64,000 nucleotides of DNA, taken from positions 2,170,001-2,234,000 of the forward strand of contig NZ_CP147520.1 in the NCBI RefSeq assembly GCF_037201975.1, given 5' to 3'. The DNA comes from Streptomyces sp. TG1A-60. GTDB lineage: Bacteria; Actinomycetota; Actinomycetes; Streptomycetales; Streptomycetaceae. A program made the translations under genes and the position numbers. Positions 46,605-55,500 of the stretch are shown here, one piece after another; the first letter of the stretch is position 1, and each line of letters opens with the position of its first letter. The notes beneath the pieces are model-generated. The model was given only the letters and a program-made list of their open reading frames with translations. It ran no database searches and had not been told where the DNA came from.

Positions 46605-47459
46605 TCAGAACAGGACGCTCATGAAGGCGCCCACCTCCTGGAAGCCCACCCTGTGGTACGTCCGTCGCGCGGCCGTGTTGAAGTCGTTGACGTAGAGGCT
46701 GGCCACGGGCGCGATGTCGGCCAGGGCGTAGCGGAGGACCGCTGCCATGCCGGGGGCCGCGAGGCCCTGGCCTCGGTACTCGGGGGCCACCCAGACGCCC
46801 TGGATCTGGCAGGCCTGGGAGGTCGCGGCGCCGATCTCGGCCTTGAAGACGACGCGGCCGTCGGGGCCGAGGCGGGCGAAGGAGCGGCCGGAGCCGACGA
46901 GTTCGGCCACGCGGGCCTGGTAGAGGAGGCCGCCGTCGCCGGCGAGCGGTGAGACACCGACCTCCTCGGTGAACATCGCCACGCACGCCGGCATGATCGC
47001 GTCCATCTCGTCCTTGCGGATCCGGCGGACGTACGGGTCGGGGGTGACCTCGGCGGGGTCGGGCAGGCGGTCGGTGACCATGAGGGGCTGGTGGGCACGG
47101 ACCTCGCGGGCCGGGCCCCAGCTGGGTTCGAGCAGGCGCCAGAGCTGGGCGGTGGGTTCGGCGGGGCCGACGACCGAGGAGCAGCGGCGGCCGGCCCGGC
47201 GGGCGCGGTCGGCGAAGGCGCGGACGGCGCGGGGGGTGGCGCAGATGGGGACCAGGTTGGCGCCGGCGTAGCAGAGGGCGGTGAGGGCGCCGTCCTCGTA
47301 CCAGCCCCACATCTCGCCGCCGAGCCGCCAGGGGTCCAGGCCGGCGACCTGGACGCGGGAGGTCACGAAGGCGTTCGCGACGGGCTCTCGGTCCAGGACG
47401 GCGAGTGCGGCGTCCAGGTCACTCGGTTCGAGGACCCTGGTGGTGGTCTGGGTCAACAC
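46605..47459 (-). CDS. DUF4081-containing GNAT acetyltransferase
   Basis: 284 aa from GTG 47459, chosen for GAGG 8 nt upstream; a GTG 15 nt earlier is possible. An N-terminal half (LDAALAVLDREPVANAFVTS) matches DUF4081, which precedes the GNAT domain in actinobacterial proteins. The C-terminal GNAT half has IQGVWVAPEYRGQGLAAPGM and SLYVNDFNTAARRTYHRVGF. The gene is conserved next to ispG in Streptomyces. The substrate is not known. Confidence 0.88.
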   Translation of the reverse strand: MLTQTTTRVLEPSDLDAALAVLDREPVANAFVTSRVQVAGLDPWRLGGEMWGWYEDGALTALCYAGANLVPICATPRAVRAFADRARRAGRRCSSVVGPAEPTAQLWRLLEPSWGPAREVRAHQPLMVTDRLPDPAEVTPDPYVRRIRKDEMDAIMPACVAMFTEEVGVSPLAGDGGLLYQARVAELVGSGRSFARLGPDGRVVFKAEIGAATSQACQIQGVWVAPEYRGQGLAAPGMAAVLRYALADIAPVASLYVNDFNTAARRTYHRVGFQEVGAFMSVLF

Positions 47460-47576
47460 GTGCGGGGGCCTCACCCTGGGGTCTGCGCTGGTCTCCGCAC
47501 GATACCCTGCCGGGCTGTGCCCCGTGGCTGCGCCGTTGGGCCGTCGCCTCGGAGCTCGGGCAGTGCTGTGGTTCGG

Positions 47577-47648
47577 CGGGTGCGGGTGCGTCGTGGCTTG
47601 TCACGCCCACACGGCGGAGCCGCACATCGATACAGCCCCGGGCCCCTT
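47577..47648 (+). repeat. Dispersed intergenic repeat copy
   Basis: It contains GGGTGCGGGTGCGTCGTGGC, CGCCCACACGGCGGAGCCGC and ACATCGATACAGCCCCGG with GCCCC. It lies between ispG and the acetyltransferase gene, and leads directly into the ispG terminator hairpin. Confidence 0.75.
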
Positions 47649-47675
47649 GAGACCGCCTGCTGCCCTCTCAAGGGG
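47643..47675 (-). terminator. Terminator of ispG
   Basis: CCCCTTGAGA (47643-47652) pairs with TCTCAAGGGG (47666-47675), 11 nt after the ispG stop on the minus strand. Confidence 0.75.
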
Positions 47676-47686
47676 CGCCGGTGCCG

Positions 47687-48844
47687 TCAGCCCGCCACCG
47701 CCACCGTTGGCTCTCCCGACGTGACGCCGTCGGCCTCCATCTGTTCGGCGATCTTCATCGCCTCCTCGATCAGGGTCTCCACGATCTTGGACTCGGGGAC
47801 GGTCTTGATGACCTCGCCCTTGACGAAGATCTGGCCCTTGCCGTTGCCGGAGGCGACGCCGAGGTCTGCCTCGCGGGCCTCACCGGGGCCGTTCACCACG
47901 CAGCCCATGACGGCCACGCGCAACGGGACCTCCATGCCGGTCAGGCCTGCCGTGACCTCTTCGGCGAGCTTGTAGACGTCGACCTGGGCGCGACCGCAGG
48001 AGGGGCAGGAGACGATTTCGAGGCCGCGCTGGCGCAGGTTGAGGGATTCGAGGATCTGCGTACCGACCTTGATCTCCTCGACCGGAGGGGCCGAGAGGGA
48101 GACGCGGATCGTGTCGCCGATGCCTTCGGAGAGGAGCGCGCCGAAGGCCACCGCCGACTTGATGGTGCCCTGGAAGGCCGGGCCCGCCTCCGTCACACCG
48201 AGGTGGAGGGGGTAGTCGCACTGGGCGGCCAGCTGACGGTAGGCGTTGACCATGACGACCGGGTCGTTGTGCTTGACCGAGATCTTGATGTCCCTGAAAC
48301 CGTGCTCCTCGAAGAGGGAGGCCTCCCAGAGAGCGGACTCGACCAAGGCCTCGGGGGTGGCCTTGCCGTACTTCTGGAGGAGGCGTCGGTCCAGGGAGCC
48401 GGCGTTGACGCCGATGCGGATGGGGGTGCCGTGGTCGCCCGCCGCCTTGGCGATCTCCTTGACCTTGTCGTCGAACTGCTTGATGTTGCCGGGGTTGACG
48501 CGGACGGCGGCGCAGCCGGCCTCGATGGCGGCGAAGACGTACTTCGGCTGGAAGTGGATGTCGGCGATGACCGGGATCTGCGACTTGCGGGCGATCACCG
48601 GGAGGGCGTCGGCGTCGTCCTGCGTGGGGCAGGCGACGCGGACGATCTGGCAGCCGGAGGCCGTCAGCTCGGCGATCTGCTGCAGCGTGGCGCCGATGTC
48701 CGACGTACGCGTGGTGGTCATCGACTGGACCGACACCGGGGCGTCTCCGCCGACCGCCACGGACCCGACCTGGATCTGCCGGCTCTTGCGGCGCTCGGCG
48801 AGCTTGGTCGGAACGGACGGCATGCCGAGAGAAATCGCAGTCAT
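47687..48844 (-). CDS. ispG: 4-hydroxy-3-methylbut-2-en-1-yl diphosphate synthase IspG (GcpE)
   Basis: 385 aa. A TIM-barrel domain begins [18 protein letters not shown] and includes [20 protein letters not shown]. The C-terminal 4Fe-4S domain has ligands in [13 protein letters not shown] and [16 protein letters not shown], with the Glu of the GPGE motif. It makes HMBPP in the MEP isoprenoid pathway. It lies in the same region as dxr (an earlier step of the pathway) with rseP between them, all on the minus strand; a hairpin after rseP suggests its own promoter. Confidence 0.97.
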   Translation of the reverse strand: MTAISLGMPSVPTKLAERRKSRQIQVGSVAVGGDAPVSVQSMTTTRTSDIGATLQQIAELTASGCQIVRVACPTQDDADALPVIARKSQIPVIADIHFQPKYVFAAIEAGCAAVRVNPGNIKQFDDKVKEIAKAAGDHGTPIRIGVNAGSLDRRLLQKYGKATPEALVESALWEASLFEEHGFRDIKISVKHNDPVVMVNAYRQLAAQCDYPLHLGVTEAGPAFQGTIKSAVAFGALLSEGIGDTIRVSLSAPPVEEIKVGTQILESLNLRQRGLEIVSCPSCGRAQVDVYKLAEEVTAGLTGMEVPLRVAVMGCVVNGPGEAREADLGVASGNGKGQIFVKGEVIKTVPESKIVETLIEEAMKIAEQMEADGVTSGEPTVAVAG

Positions 48845-49014
48845 CTGCTGTGCAACCCCAAGTTGTGGATCAGGATCGGGTCCCGGTACGGCGGGCTCCG
48901 GGCTTCGAGATTACGGCACAGGCGTAGGCCTGAGCACATCACCGTCCGTAGAACCCACCCGCCCGGGAGGCTCACCGGGGAGTTCGGCCGCACGCGTGCA
49001 CGTGTGTGCGTACG

Positions 49015-49058
49015 ACGGCGGCCGGGCCCCCGCTCCCGCGAGCGTGCCCGGCCGCCGT
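49015..49058 (-). terminator. Terminator of the dxr-rseP operon
   Basis: ACGGCGGCCGGGC (49015-49027) pairs perfectly with GCCCGGCCGCCGT (49046-49058) around an 18-nt loop, 59 nt after the rseP stop. Confidence 0.82.
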
Positions 49059-49117
49059 GAACCCCGTATGGCCTGTGCCGCGACAGGCAACGTCCGCCCG
49101 GCACCGGTGCCGCGGCA

Positions 49118-50422
49118 CTAGGAGATGCGCACCGGGTTCACCACGTCCGCGATCAGCACCAGGAGCGTGAAGCAGACGAAGATCCCGGCCACCACGTACG
49201 CGACGGGCATCAGCTTCGCCACGTCGAACGGGCCGGGGTCGGGGCGGCGCAGCACCTTGGCCGTGTTCCGGCGCACCGACTCCCACAGGGCGCCCGCGAT
49301 GTGTCCGCCGTCGAGTGGGAGGAGCGGGAGCATGTTGAACAGGAAGAGGGACAGGTTGAAGCCGGCCAGCAGGATGAGGAAGCTGGCGAACTGCTGGGTG
49401 GCGGGGATGTCCAGGGTGAAGATCTCGCCGCCGACGCGGGCCGCGCCGACCACGCCCATGGGCGAGTCGGGTTCGCGCTCGCCGTCGCCGAAGGCGGCGT
49501 CCCACAGGGCGGGGATCTTGGCGGGCAGGCTGATCAGGGCCTCGAAGCCGTTCTCGATCATGTCGCCCATGCGGTCCACGGACTGGCCGAAGGAGAGCGG
49601 GAGGATGTCGGAGGCGGGCGTGAAGCCGAGCCAGCCGGCGTACACGTACTCGCCCTCGACGTAGCCGCCGTCGCCGTCGGTCCGGCTGACCTGGTTCTTG
49701 ATGAGCGTGGGGGTCAGCTCGACCTGCTGGCCCTGGCGCTCCACGGTGAGGGTGACCTGCTTGCCGGGGTTGTCGCGGATGTCCGCCTGCAGGGAGGACC
49801 AGTCCACGATGGGGGCGCCGTCGAACGCGACGATCTTGTCGCCGGGCTCCAGTCCGGCGGCCTTGGCGGGGGCCTCCTGGTCGCTGTCCTTGCACTTCGA
49901 GCGGTTCTCGCTGGCGGAGATGACGCAGTCGGAGACCTTGCTGACCGTGGTCGTCTGGGTCTGGACGCCGAAGCTCATCATCACGCCGACGAAGATCACG
50001 ACGGCGAGGATCAGGTTCATGAACGGACCCGCGAACATCACGATCACGCGCTTCCACGGCTTGCGCATGTAGAAGAGGCGGGTCTCGTCTCCGGGCTGAA
50101 GCTCCTCGAAGGAGGCCGCGCGGGCGTCCTCGACCATCCCGCGCCACGGGGAGGTCGAGCGGGCCTCGATCCGGCCGTCCGGGCCGGGCGGGATCATGCC
50201 GATCATGCGGATGAAGCCACCGAGAGGGATCGCCTTGACGCCGTACTCGGTCTCGCCCTTCTTCCGCGACCAGAGGGTCGGGCCGAAGCCCACCATGAAC
50301 TGGGGCACGCGGACGCCGAAGAGCCTGGCGGTCGAGAAGTGGCCCAGCTCGTGCCAGGCGATCGAGAACGCCAGGCCGATCACGAAGACGACTATGCCGA
50401 GGATGAACATCAGGGTCGTCAT
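49118..50422 (-). CDS. rseP: Site-2 membrane metalloprotease (RseP/RasP family)
   Basis: 434 aa, about four TM helices. The zinc motif HELGH is in the first ([19 protein letters not shown]) and the second ligand motif LDGGH is near the C-terminus ([17 protein letters not shown]). A PDZ domain (~190-270: [19 protein letters not shown]) lies between. The family cleaves anti-sigma factors and other membrane proteins within the bilayer. It overlaps dxr by 4 nt (ATGA), so it is coupled to it. In Streptomyces a substrate cannot be named from sequence. Confidence 0.95.
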   Translation of the reverse strand: MTTLMFILGIVVFVIGLAFSIAWHELGHFSTARLFGVRVPQFMVGFGPTLWSRKKGETEYGVKAIPLGGFIRMIGMIPPGPDGRIEARSTSPWRGMVEDARAASFEELQPGDETRLFYMRKPWKRVIVMFAGPFMNLILAVVIFVGVMMSFGVQTQTTTVSKVSDCVISASENRSKCKDSDQEAPAKAAGLEPGDKIVAFDGAPIVDWSSLQADIRDNPGKQVTLTVERQGQQVELTPTLIKNQVSRTDGDGGYVEGEYVYAGWLGFTPASDILPLSFGQSVDRMGDMIENGFEALISLPAKIPALWDAAFGDGEREPDSPMGVVGAARVGGEIFTLDIPATQQFASFLILLAGFNLSLFLFNMLPLLPLDGGHIAGALWESVRRNTAKVLRRPDPGPFDVAKLMPVAYVVAGIFVCFTLLVLIADVVNPVRIS

Positions 50423-51693
50423 GCACGGGCCTCCGCGGTCGTCCGCTCGGTGGGTTGGTCGGTCGAAGTGGTCAGTTCACGGGCCCGGGCGCGGGCCCAG
50501 GTCTCCGCTTCGAGGACGTCCGCCACGGTCAGGGAGGTTCCCGCTGTGGGGGTGCCGTGCTCCTCGACGACCCGCGTGACGGTCTCCATGATCGCGTTGA
50601 ACCGGAGTCCGCCGTACAGGAACGCGCCGACGCACTCCTCGTTGGCGGCATTGAACACCGCCGGGGCTGTGCCCGCGAGCTCCCCCACATGCCGGGCGAG
50701 TCCGACCGACGGGAACGCGTCGCCGTCGAGGGGGAAGAACTCCCAGCCGGACGCCTTGGTCCAGTCGAAGGCGGGCGCGGCGTCCGGGACGCGCTGCGGC
50801 CAGCCGAGGCCGATGGCGATGGGCCCGCGCATGTCGGGGGGCGTCGCCTGGGCCATCGTCGATCCGTCCGTGAACTCAACCATCGAGTGGACATACGACT
50901 GGGGGTGCACGACGACCTCAATACGAGCGAAGGGAATGTCGTAGAGGAGGTGCGCCTCGATGACTTCCAGGCCCTTGTTGACCAGGGTCGCGGAGTTGAC
51001 GGTGATCACCGGGCCCATGGCCCAGGTGGGGTGCGCGAGGGCGTCGGCGGGCGTGACGTCCGCCAGTTCCGCCTTCGTCCGGCCGCGGAAGGGGCCCCCG
51101 GAGGCGGTGACGACCAGTTTGCGCACATCGGCCCGGGTGCCGCAGGCGAGTGCCTGGAAGAGGGCGGCGTGCTCGGAGTCGACCGGGATGATCTGGCCCG
51201 GCTTGGCCACCGCCTTCACCAGCGGGCCGCCGACGATGAGCGACTCCTTGTTGGCGAGTGCGAGGGTGCGGCCCGCCTCCAGGGCGGCGAGGGTCGGGGC
51301 GAGGCCGATGGAACCGGTGATGCCGTTGAGCACCGTGTGGCAGTCGGATGCGGCGAGGTCCGTGGCGGCGCCCGGGCCGGCGAGGATCTCGGGCAGGGCC
51401 TCCCCGGCCCCGTACGCGGTGGTCAGGGCCTCACGCAGGGCCGGTACGACGTCCTTACGGGCGACCGCGACGGTCCGTACGCGCAGGCGGTGCGCCTGCT
51501 CGGCCAGCAGCTCCACCCTCCCTCCGGCGGCGGAGAGCCCGGTGATGCGGAAACGGTCCGGGTTACGCAGGACGAGGTCGATGGCCTGGGTGCCGATCGA
51601 TCCGGTCGATCCGAGGATCACCACGTCCCGTACACCGTCGACCGGGTCGAAGACGAGATGCGGATCGGCGAGAGGGGCTGGACTGTCGCTCAT
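50419..51693 (-). CDS. dxr: 1-deoxy-D-xylulose 5-phosphate reductoisomerase
   Basis: 424 aa. NADPH-binding [36 protein letters not shown] and the metal-binding loop [14 protein letters not shown] are all present, with the substrate-loop region [19 protein letters not shown]. It makes MEP, the committed step of the non-mevalonate isoprenoid pathway. ATG 51693 ([20 protein letters not shown]) is preceded immediately by GGGGGG, an unusually close ribosome site. It is first in an operon with rseP. Confidence 0.97.
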   Translation of the reverse strand: MSDSPAPLADPHLVFDPVDGVRDVVILGSTGSIGTQAIDLVLRNPDRFRITGLSAAGGRVELLAEQAHRLRVRTVAVARKDVVPALREALTTAYGAGEALPEILAGPGAATDLAASDCHTVLNGITGSIGLAPTLAALEAGRTLALANKESLIVGGPLVKAVAKPGQIIPVDSEHAALFQALACGTRADVRKLVVTASGGPFRGRTKAELADVTPADALAHPTWAMGPVITVNSATLVNKGLEVIEAHLLYDIPFARIEVVVHPQSYVHSMVEFTDGSTMAQATPPDMRGPIAIGLGWPQRVPDAAPAFDWTKASGWEFFPLDGDAFPSVGLARHVGELAGTAPAVFNAANEECVGAFLYGGLRFNAIMETVTRVVEEHGTPTAGTSLTVADVLEAETWARARARELTTSTDQPTERTTAEARA

Positions 51694-51870
51694 CCCCCCA
51701 TTGTGGCCGCTTCCGGTGTCCGCCAGGACCGCGCGCCCCTCTGTTGACCCACTTCGTGCCGTGTGCGGTTGACGAGGGCATTTCTCCACTTGTGAAGCAC
51801 ACGTGAAGACCGGGGTGAACGGACATCAGCGCGACCAAGTTCCAGGACCGCAGGCCGGCGGTCGGCTGTC

Positions 51871-51930
51871 GGCTGTGGCTGATCGCGCCCAGGCGGCGGA
51901 GCCGCAGATCGGCACAGCCCCGCGCCCCTG
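51871..51930 (+). repeat. Dispersed intergenic repeat copy
   Basis: CGGCTGTGGCTGATCGCGCC, CAGGCGGCGGAGCCGCAGAT and CGGCACAGCCCCGCGCCCCT are arranged as in the other copies. It lies between the dxr promoter side and the acyl-CoA dehydrogenase 3' end. Confidence 0.78.
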
Positions 51931-51953
51931 AAAGCATGGGGCGCGGGGAGCTG
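51916..51953 (-). terminator. Terminator of the acyl-CoA dehydrogenase gene
   Basis: CAGCCCCGCGCCCC (51916-51929) faces GGGGCGCGGGGAGCTG (ending ~51952) with a 9-nt loop and one bulge, 6 nt beyond the stop codon. The left arm is part of the dispersed repeat. Confidence 0.72.
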
Positions 51954-51958
51954 TGACG

Positions 51959-53899
51959 TCACCGGACGCGGCGGTGGACGTTCTCCTTCTCGCTGGGGCC
52001 GGGTGTCGCGTCCGCGATCCAGGGGCCCTCGCCGGACGGGTCGATCACGCCCTGCTCCAGCCACTCGTAGACGCCCCCGAGCACCCCCTTGACCACCTTG
52101 CGGTCGAGGTCGTCGGTGTTGTCCCAGAGGCGGCCGAAGAGTTCCTCGACGCGGAGGCGGGACTGACGGCAGAAGACGTCGGCGAGCTGGTAGGCCTCGC
52201 GGCCGTGGTCGCCGGTGGTGCGCAGGAGTTCGGCGCGCACGACGGCCGCGCTCATGGCGAAGAGTTCGGCGCCGATGTCGACGATCCGGCCGAGGAAGCC
52301 CTGCTTGCTCTCCATACGGCCCTGCCAGCGGGACATGGCGTAGAAGGTGGAGCGGGCCAGCTTGCGGGCGTTGCGCTCGACGTAGCGCAGGTGCGCGGAG
52401 AGATCCGGATGTCCTTCGGGGTGGAAGTCGCCGTACGCGCGCGGGAGCTGTCCGGCGCCCGCGACCAGCTTGGGCAGCCACCTGGCGTAGAAGACGCCCG
52501 CGTTCGCGCCGGCCCTGGCCTTGTCGGAAAGGGACTTCTCCGGATCGATGAGGTCGCCGGCCACGGAGAGGTGGGCGTCGACGGCCTCACGGGCGATCAG
52601 CAGATGCATGATCTCCGTGGAGCCCTCGAAGATCCGGTTGATGCGCAGGTCGCGCAGGATCTGCTCGGCGGGGACGGCCCGCTCGCCGCGCGCCCGCAGC
52701 GAATCCGCCGTCTCGAAGCCCCGGCCGCCGCGGATCTGGACCAGTTCGTCGGCGATGCGCCAGCCCATCTCGGAGGCGAAGAGCTTGGCCAGGGCACCCT
52801 CGATGCGGATGTCGTTGCGGTCCTCGTCGGCCATCTGCGAGGAGAGATCGAGCACCGCTTCCAGGGCGAAGGTGGTGGCGGCGATGAAGGAGATCTTCTG
52901 CCCGACCGCCTCGTGGTGGGCGACCGGCTTTCCCCACTGCTCACGGGCCACCGACCACTCGCGGGCGATCTTCAGGCACCACTTGCCGGCGGCCACGCAG
53001 GACGCGGGGAGCGAGAGCCGGCCCGTGTTGAGGGTCGTGAGGGCGATCTTCAGGCCCGCGCCCTCGGGGCCGATGCGGTTCGCGGCGGGGACCCGGACCT
53101 GGTGGAAGCGGGTGACGCCGTTCTCGATACCGCGCAGCCCCATGAAGGCGTTGCGGTTCTCGACGGTGACACCGGGCGAGTCGGCCTCCACGACGAAGGC
53201 GGTGATGCCGCCCCTGTGGCCCTCGCTTTTCGGCACCCGGGCCATCACGACGAGAAGGTCGGCGACCACGCCGTTGGTGGTCCACAGCTTCACCCCGTCG
53301 AGGACGTAGTCGTCGCCCTCTGCCACCGCGCTCGTGGCGAGCCTGGCCGGGTCGGAGCCGACGTCGGGCTCGGTGAGGAGGAAGGCGCTGATGTCGGTGC
53401 GGGCGCAGCGCGGCAGGAACTTCTCCTTCTGTTCGGGGGTGCCGAACAGTTTCAGCGGCTGCGGTACGCCGATCGACTGGTGTGCGGACAGCAGCACGCC
53501 GATTGCCGGGCTGGCCGAGCCCGCCAGGGCCAGCGCCTTGTTGTAGTACACCTGGGTGAGGCCGAGACCGCCGTACCTGGGGTCGATCTTCATGCCGAGG
53601 GCGCCGAGCTCCTTGAGGCCGTTGATCACCTCGTCGGGGATGCGGCCCTCGCGCTCGATCAGGGCCCCGTCCACCTTCGTCTCGCAGAAGTCGCGCAGCT
53701 CGGCGAGGAACTTCTCGCCGCGCCGGACGGCCTCGCCGGTGGGGAGCGGGTGGGGGTGGATGAGGTCGAGGCGGAACCGGCCCAGGAACAGTTCCTTGGC
53801 GAAACTGGGCTTGCGCCAGTCCTGCTCCCGGGCGGCCTCCGCCACCTGGCGGGCCTCACGTTCGGTGACGACGGGCTTCTTGAGGGGTGGTGCGGACAT
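51959..53899 (-). CDS. Acyl-CoA dehydrogenase family protein, long form
   Basis: 646 aa, longer than typical 380-aa enzymes because of an extra C-terminal helical domain. Acyl-CoA dehydrogenase signatures are AFLLTEPDVGSDPARLATSA (FAD-binding loop) and IRGGRGFETADSLRARGERA with RINRIFEGSTEIMHLLIARE. The family oxidises acyl-CoA with FAD. ATG 53899 is preferred over a GTG three codons earlier because AGG lies 8 nt upstream. It is monocistronic and divergent from the lacI-type gene. The substrate is unknown. Confidence 0.9.
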   Translation of the reverse strand: MSAPPLKKPVVTEREARQVAEAAREQDWRKPSFAKELFLGRFRLDLIHPHPLPTGEAVRRGEKFLAELRDFCETKVDGALIEREGRIPDEVINGLKELGALGMKIDPRYGGLGLTQVYYNKALALAGSASPAIGVLLSAHQSIGVPQPLKLFGTPEQKEKFLPRCARTDISAFLLTEPDVGSDPARLATSAVAEGDDYVLDGVKLWTTNGVVADLLVVMARVPKSEGHRGGITAFVVEADSPGVTVENRNAFMGLRGIENGVTRFHQVRVPAANRIGPEGAGLKIALTTLNTGRLSLPASCVAAGKWCLKIAREWSVAREQWGKPVAHHEAVGQKISFIAATTFALEAVLDLSSQMADEDRNDIRIEGALAKLFASEMGWRIADELVQIRGGRGFETADSLRARGERAVPAEQILRDLRINRIFEGSTEIMHLLIAREAVDAHLSVAGDLIDPEKSLSDKARAGANAGVFYARWLPKLVAGAGQLPRAYGDFHPEGHPDLSAHLRYVERNARKLARSTFYAMSRWQGRMESKQGFLGRIVDIGAELFAMSAAVVRAELLRTTGDHGREAYQLADVFCRQSRLRVEELFGRLWDNTDDLDRKVVKGVLGGVYEWLEQGVIDPSGEGPWIADATPGPSEKENVHRRVR

Positions 53900-54182
53900 G
53901 AGGCTCACCTCGCCGCGAATCGGGATCTTGTCCCTGGATGGTTACCTATGGGTGCTACCTGATCGTTGGTACCCGATCCCGGGTGAGCCCGCCACCCCTC
54001 GTGCGCGCGTTCAGCCGTTTCGCGAACCCGATCGCGACCGGACCCGCCCGAAGTCGCCATCCAGTTCTAAGCTGGGATCACGGGGAGCACCCGGAGGAGC
54101 GCGAGGGCCGCGCGACAAGCCCCAACCGTGCGCTCCCGCCCCACACCCCCACCCCCACCTCGCCTCGGCGCCCACCCCGTCA
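53900..54182. other. Intergenic region, upstream half, no gene
   Basis: This stretch between the acyl-CoA dehydrogenase gene and the regulator's operators has no plausible coding frame. Its left end (53935-53985) is AT-richer, with several imperfect GGTACC-like inverted repeats, and is the likely promoter of the dehydrogenase gene. Confidence 0.4.
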
Positions 54183-54196
54183 TCGAAGCGCTTCGA
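54183..54196. promoter_or_regulatory. LacI-type operator O1
   Basis: TCGAAGCGCTTCGA is a perfect 14-bp palindrome with the central CG-GC step typical of LacI-family operators. It lies directly upstream of the promoter of the regulator gene. Confidence 0.75.
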
Positions 54197-54203
54197 CAAC
54201 CTA

Positions 54204-54232
54204 TGGACACCCACCCCCCGCCGAGCTACTGT
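54204..54232 (+). promoter_or_regulatory. Promoter of the LacI-type regulator gene
   Basis: TGGACA (54204-54209), a 17-nt spacer and TACTGT (54227-54232) form a near-consensus vegetative promoter. It lies between the two operators, 72 nt before the start codon. Confidence 0.6.
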
Positions 54233-54273
54233 CGAGCCACCCTCACTGCCTCTTGTCCCGAAGAAGTGCGCTG

Positions 54274-54287
54274 TCGAAGCGCTTAAA
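54274..54287. promoter_or_regulatory. LacI-type operator O2
   Basis: TCGAAGCGCTTAAA shares the first 11 bases of O1 including the core GAAGCGCTT. It lies downstream of the promoter in the leader, a position suited to repression by roadblock or looping with O1. Confidence 0.7.
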
Positions 54288-54304
54288 CACGCTTGGAGAG
54301 CTGG

Positions 54305-55318
54305 ATGGTCACCCTCGCCGAGGTCGCCCAGCACGCCGGAGTCTCGGCGAGCACGGTGAGCTATGTCCTCAGCGGCAAGCGGTCCATCTCCGTCGGCACC
54401 CGGCAGCGGGTCGAGCGGAGCATCCAGGAGCTCGGCTACCACCCGAACGCGGGGGCCCGCGCCCTGGCGAGCAGCAGGTCGAACATCGTCGCCCTGATGG
54501 TCCCGCTGCGCACCGACATGTACGTCCCGGTGATGATGGAGATCGCCATAGCCGTGGCCACCACGGCCCGCACGTACGGCTACGACGTGCTGCTCCTCAC
54601 CGGCGAGGAGGGCCCCGACGCGGTGCGCCGCGTCACGGGCAGCGGGCTCGCCGACGCGATGATCCTGATGGACGTCGAGCTCGCCGACGAGCGGCTGCCG
54701 CTGCTGCGCGGCACCGACCAGCCGTCGGTGCTCATCGGACTGCCCGCCGACACCAGCGGTCTGACCTGCGTCGACCTCGACTTCGGTGCGACGGGCGCGC
54801 TGTGTGTGGAGCATCTGGCGGTGCTCGGCCACCGCGAGATCGCTGTCATCGGCGAGGCGCCCGCGGTGTACGAACGGCACACCGGTTTCGCCGAACGCAC
54901 CCTCGACGGACTGCGGTCCCGGGCCCGGGAGCTGGGCCTGCGCGTGCTGCACCGCCCGTGCGAGGGCGGCTACGACGCGATGGCCGCGACCCTCGCCCGG
55001 ATCTTCGACGAACGGCCGGGCACCACGGGGTTCGTCGTGCAGAACGAGTCCGCGGTGGAGCCGCTGCTCGCGCTGCTGCGCCAGCAGGGCCGGGCGGTGC
55101 CCGAGGACGTCTCGGTGATCGGGGTCTGCCCGGACCAGGTCGCCGTGCAGGCCTCCGTGCGGCTGACCTCCGTCGCCATCCCCGCCCAGGAGATGGGACG
55201 GCGGGCCGTGGAGCAGCTGGTCGCCAAGCTGGAGGGGCGGGACACCGACGAAGTGGTCCTCCTCGCCCCCGAACTGACGGTCCGCGCGAGCACGGGCCCG
55301 CTGTCCGCCACGGGCTGA
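54305..55318 (+). CDS. LacI-family transcriptional regulator of the glycoside hydrolase locus
   Basis: 337 aa. An N-terminal LacI helix-turn-helix (MVTLAEVAQHAGVSASTVSY, with the hinge YHPNAGARALASSRSN) is followed by a periplasmic-binding-like sensor domain (IVALMVPLRTDMYVPVMMEI; HLAVLGHREIAVIGEA). ATG 54305 has GGAGAG 7 nt upstream; a GTG four codons earlier is less likely because it would precede the canonical start. Two operators flank its promoter, so autoregulation is likely. By position it probably controls GH31 and the convergent GH operon; the effector would be a xyloglucan-derived sugar (inference). Confidence 0.92.
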   Translation: MVTLAEVAQHAGVSASTVSYVLSGKRSISVGTRQRVERSIQELGYHPNAGARALASSRSNIVALMVPLRTDMYVPVMMEIAIAVATTARTYGYDVLLLTGEEGPDAVRRVTGSGLADAMILMDVELADERLPLLRGTDQPSVLIGLPADTSGLTCVDLDFGATGALCVEHLAVLGHREIAVIGEAPAVYERHTGFAERTLDGLRSRARELGLRVLHRPCEGGYDAMAATLARIFDERPGTTGFVVQNESAVEPLLALLRQQGRAVPEDVSVIGVCPDQVAVQASVRLTSVAIPAQEMGRRAVEQLVAKLEGRDTDEVVLLAPELTVRASTGPLSATG

Positions 55319-55323
55319 GCCCA

Positions 55324-55340
55324 CCGACCGAGCCGGTCGG
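55324..55340 (+). terminator. Small hairpin after the regulator gene
   Basis: CCGACCG, AGC loop, CGGTCGG directly after the stop. It is short, so it may attenuate rather than stop transcription into the GH31 gene. Confidence 0.4.
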
Positions 55341-55392
55341 CGGTCCGCGCCGCCACCACCGACACCGAAACCGACAGTCACCGCCCTTTCCC

Positions 55393-55412
55393 GGTACGGA
55401 AGTCGCCGTACG
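55393..55412. promoter_or_regulatory. Inverted repeat upstream of GH31
   Basis: GTACGG and CCGTAC, separated by 6 nt and extendable to 9 bp with one mismatch, lie about 90 nt before the GH31 start. It does not contain the GAAGCGCTTC core of O1/O2, so if it is an operator it is for another protein. Confidence 0.3.
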
Positions 55413-55500
55413 GGATCGCCGTAGGAACCTCCTCCCCCACCGCCCGGCCCACCGAGCCGAGTCCGGTGTGCCGCCACTCCTCCCTTCCAGGAGCCGTCTC

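Noticed and set aside
51953..53962. Plus-strand open frame of over 600 codons opposite the acyl-CoA dehydrogenase
   Set aside because: Shadow of a gene with clear acyl-CoA dehydrogenase signatures on the minus strand.
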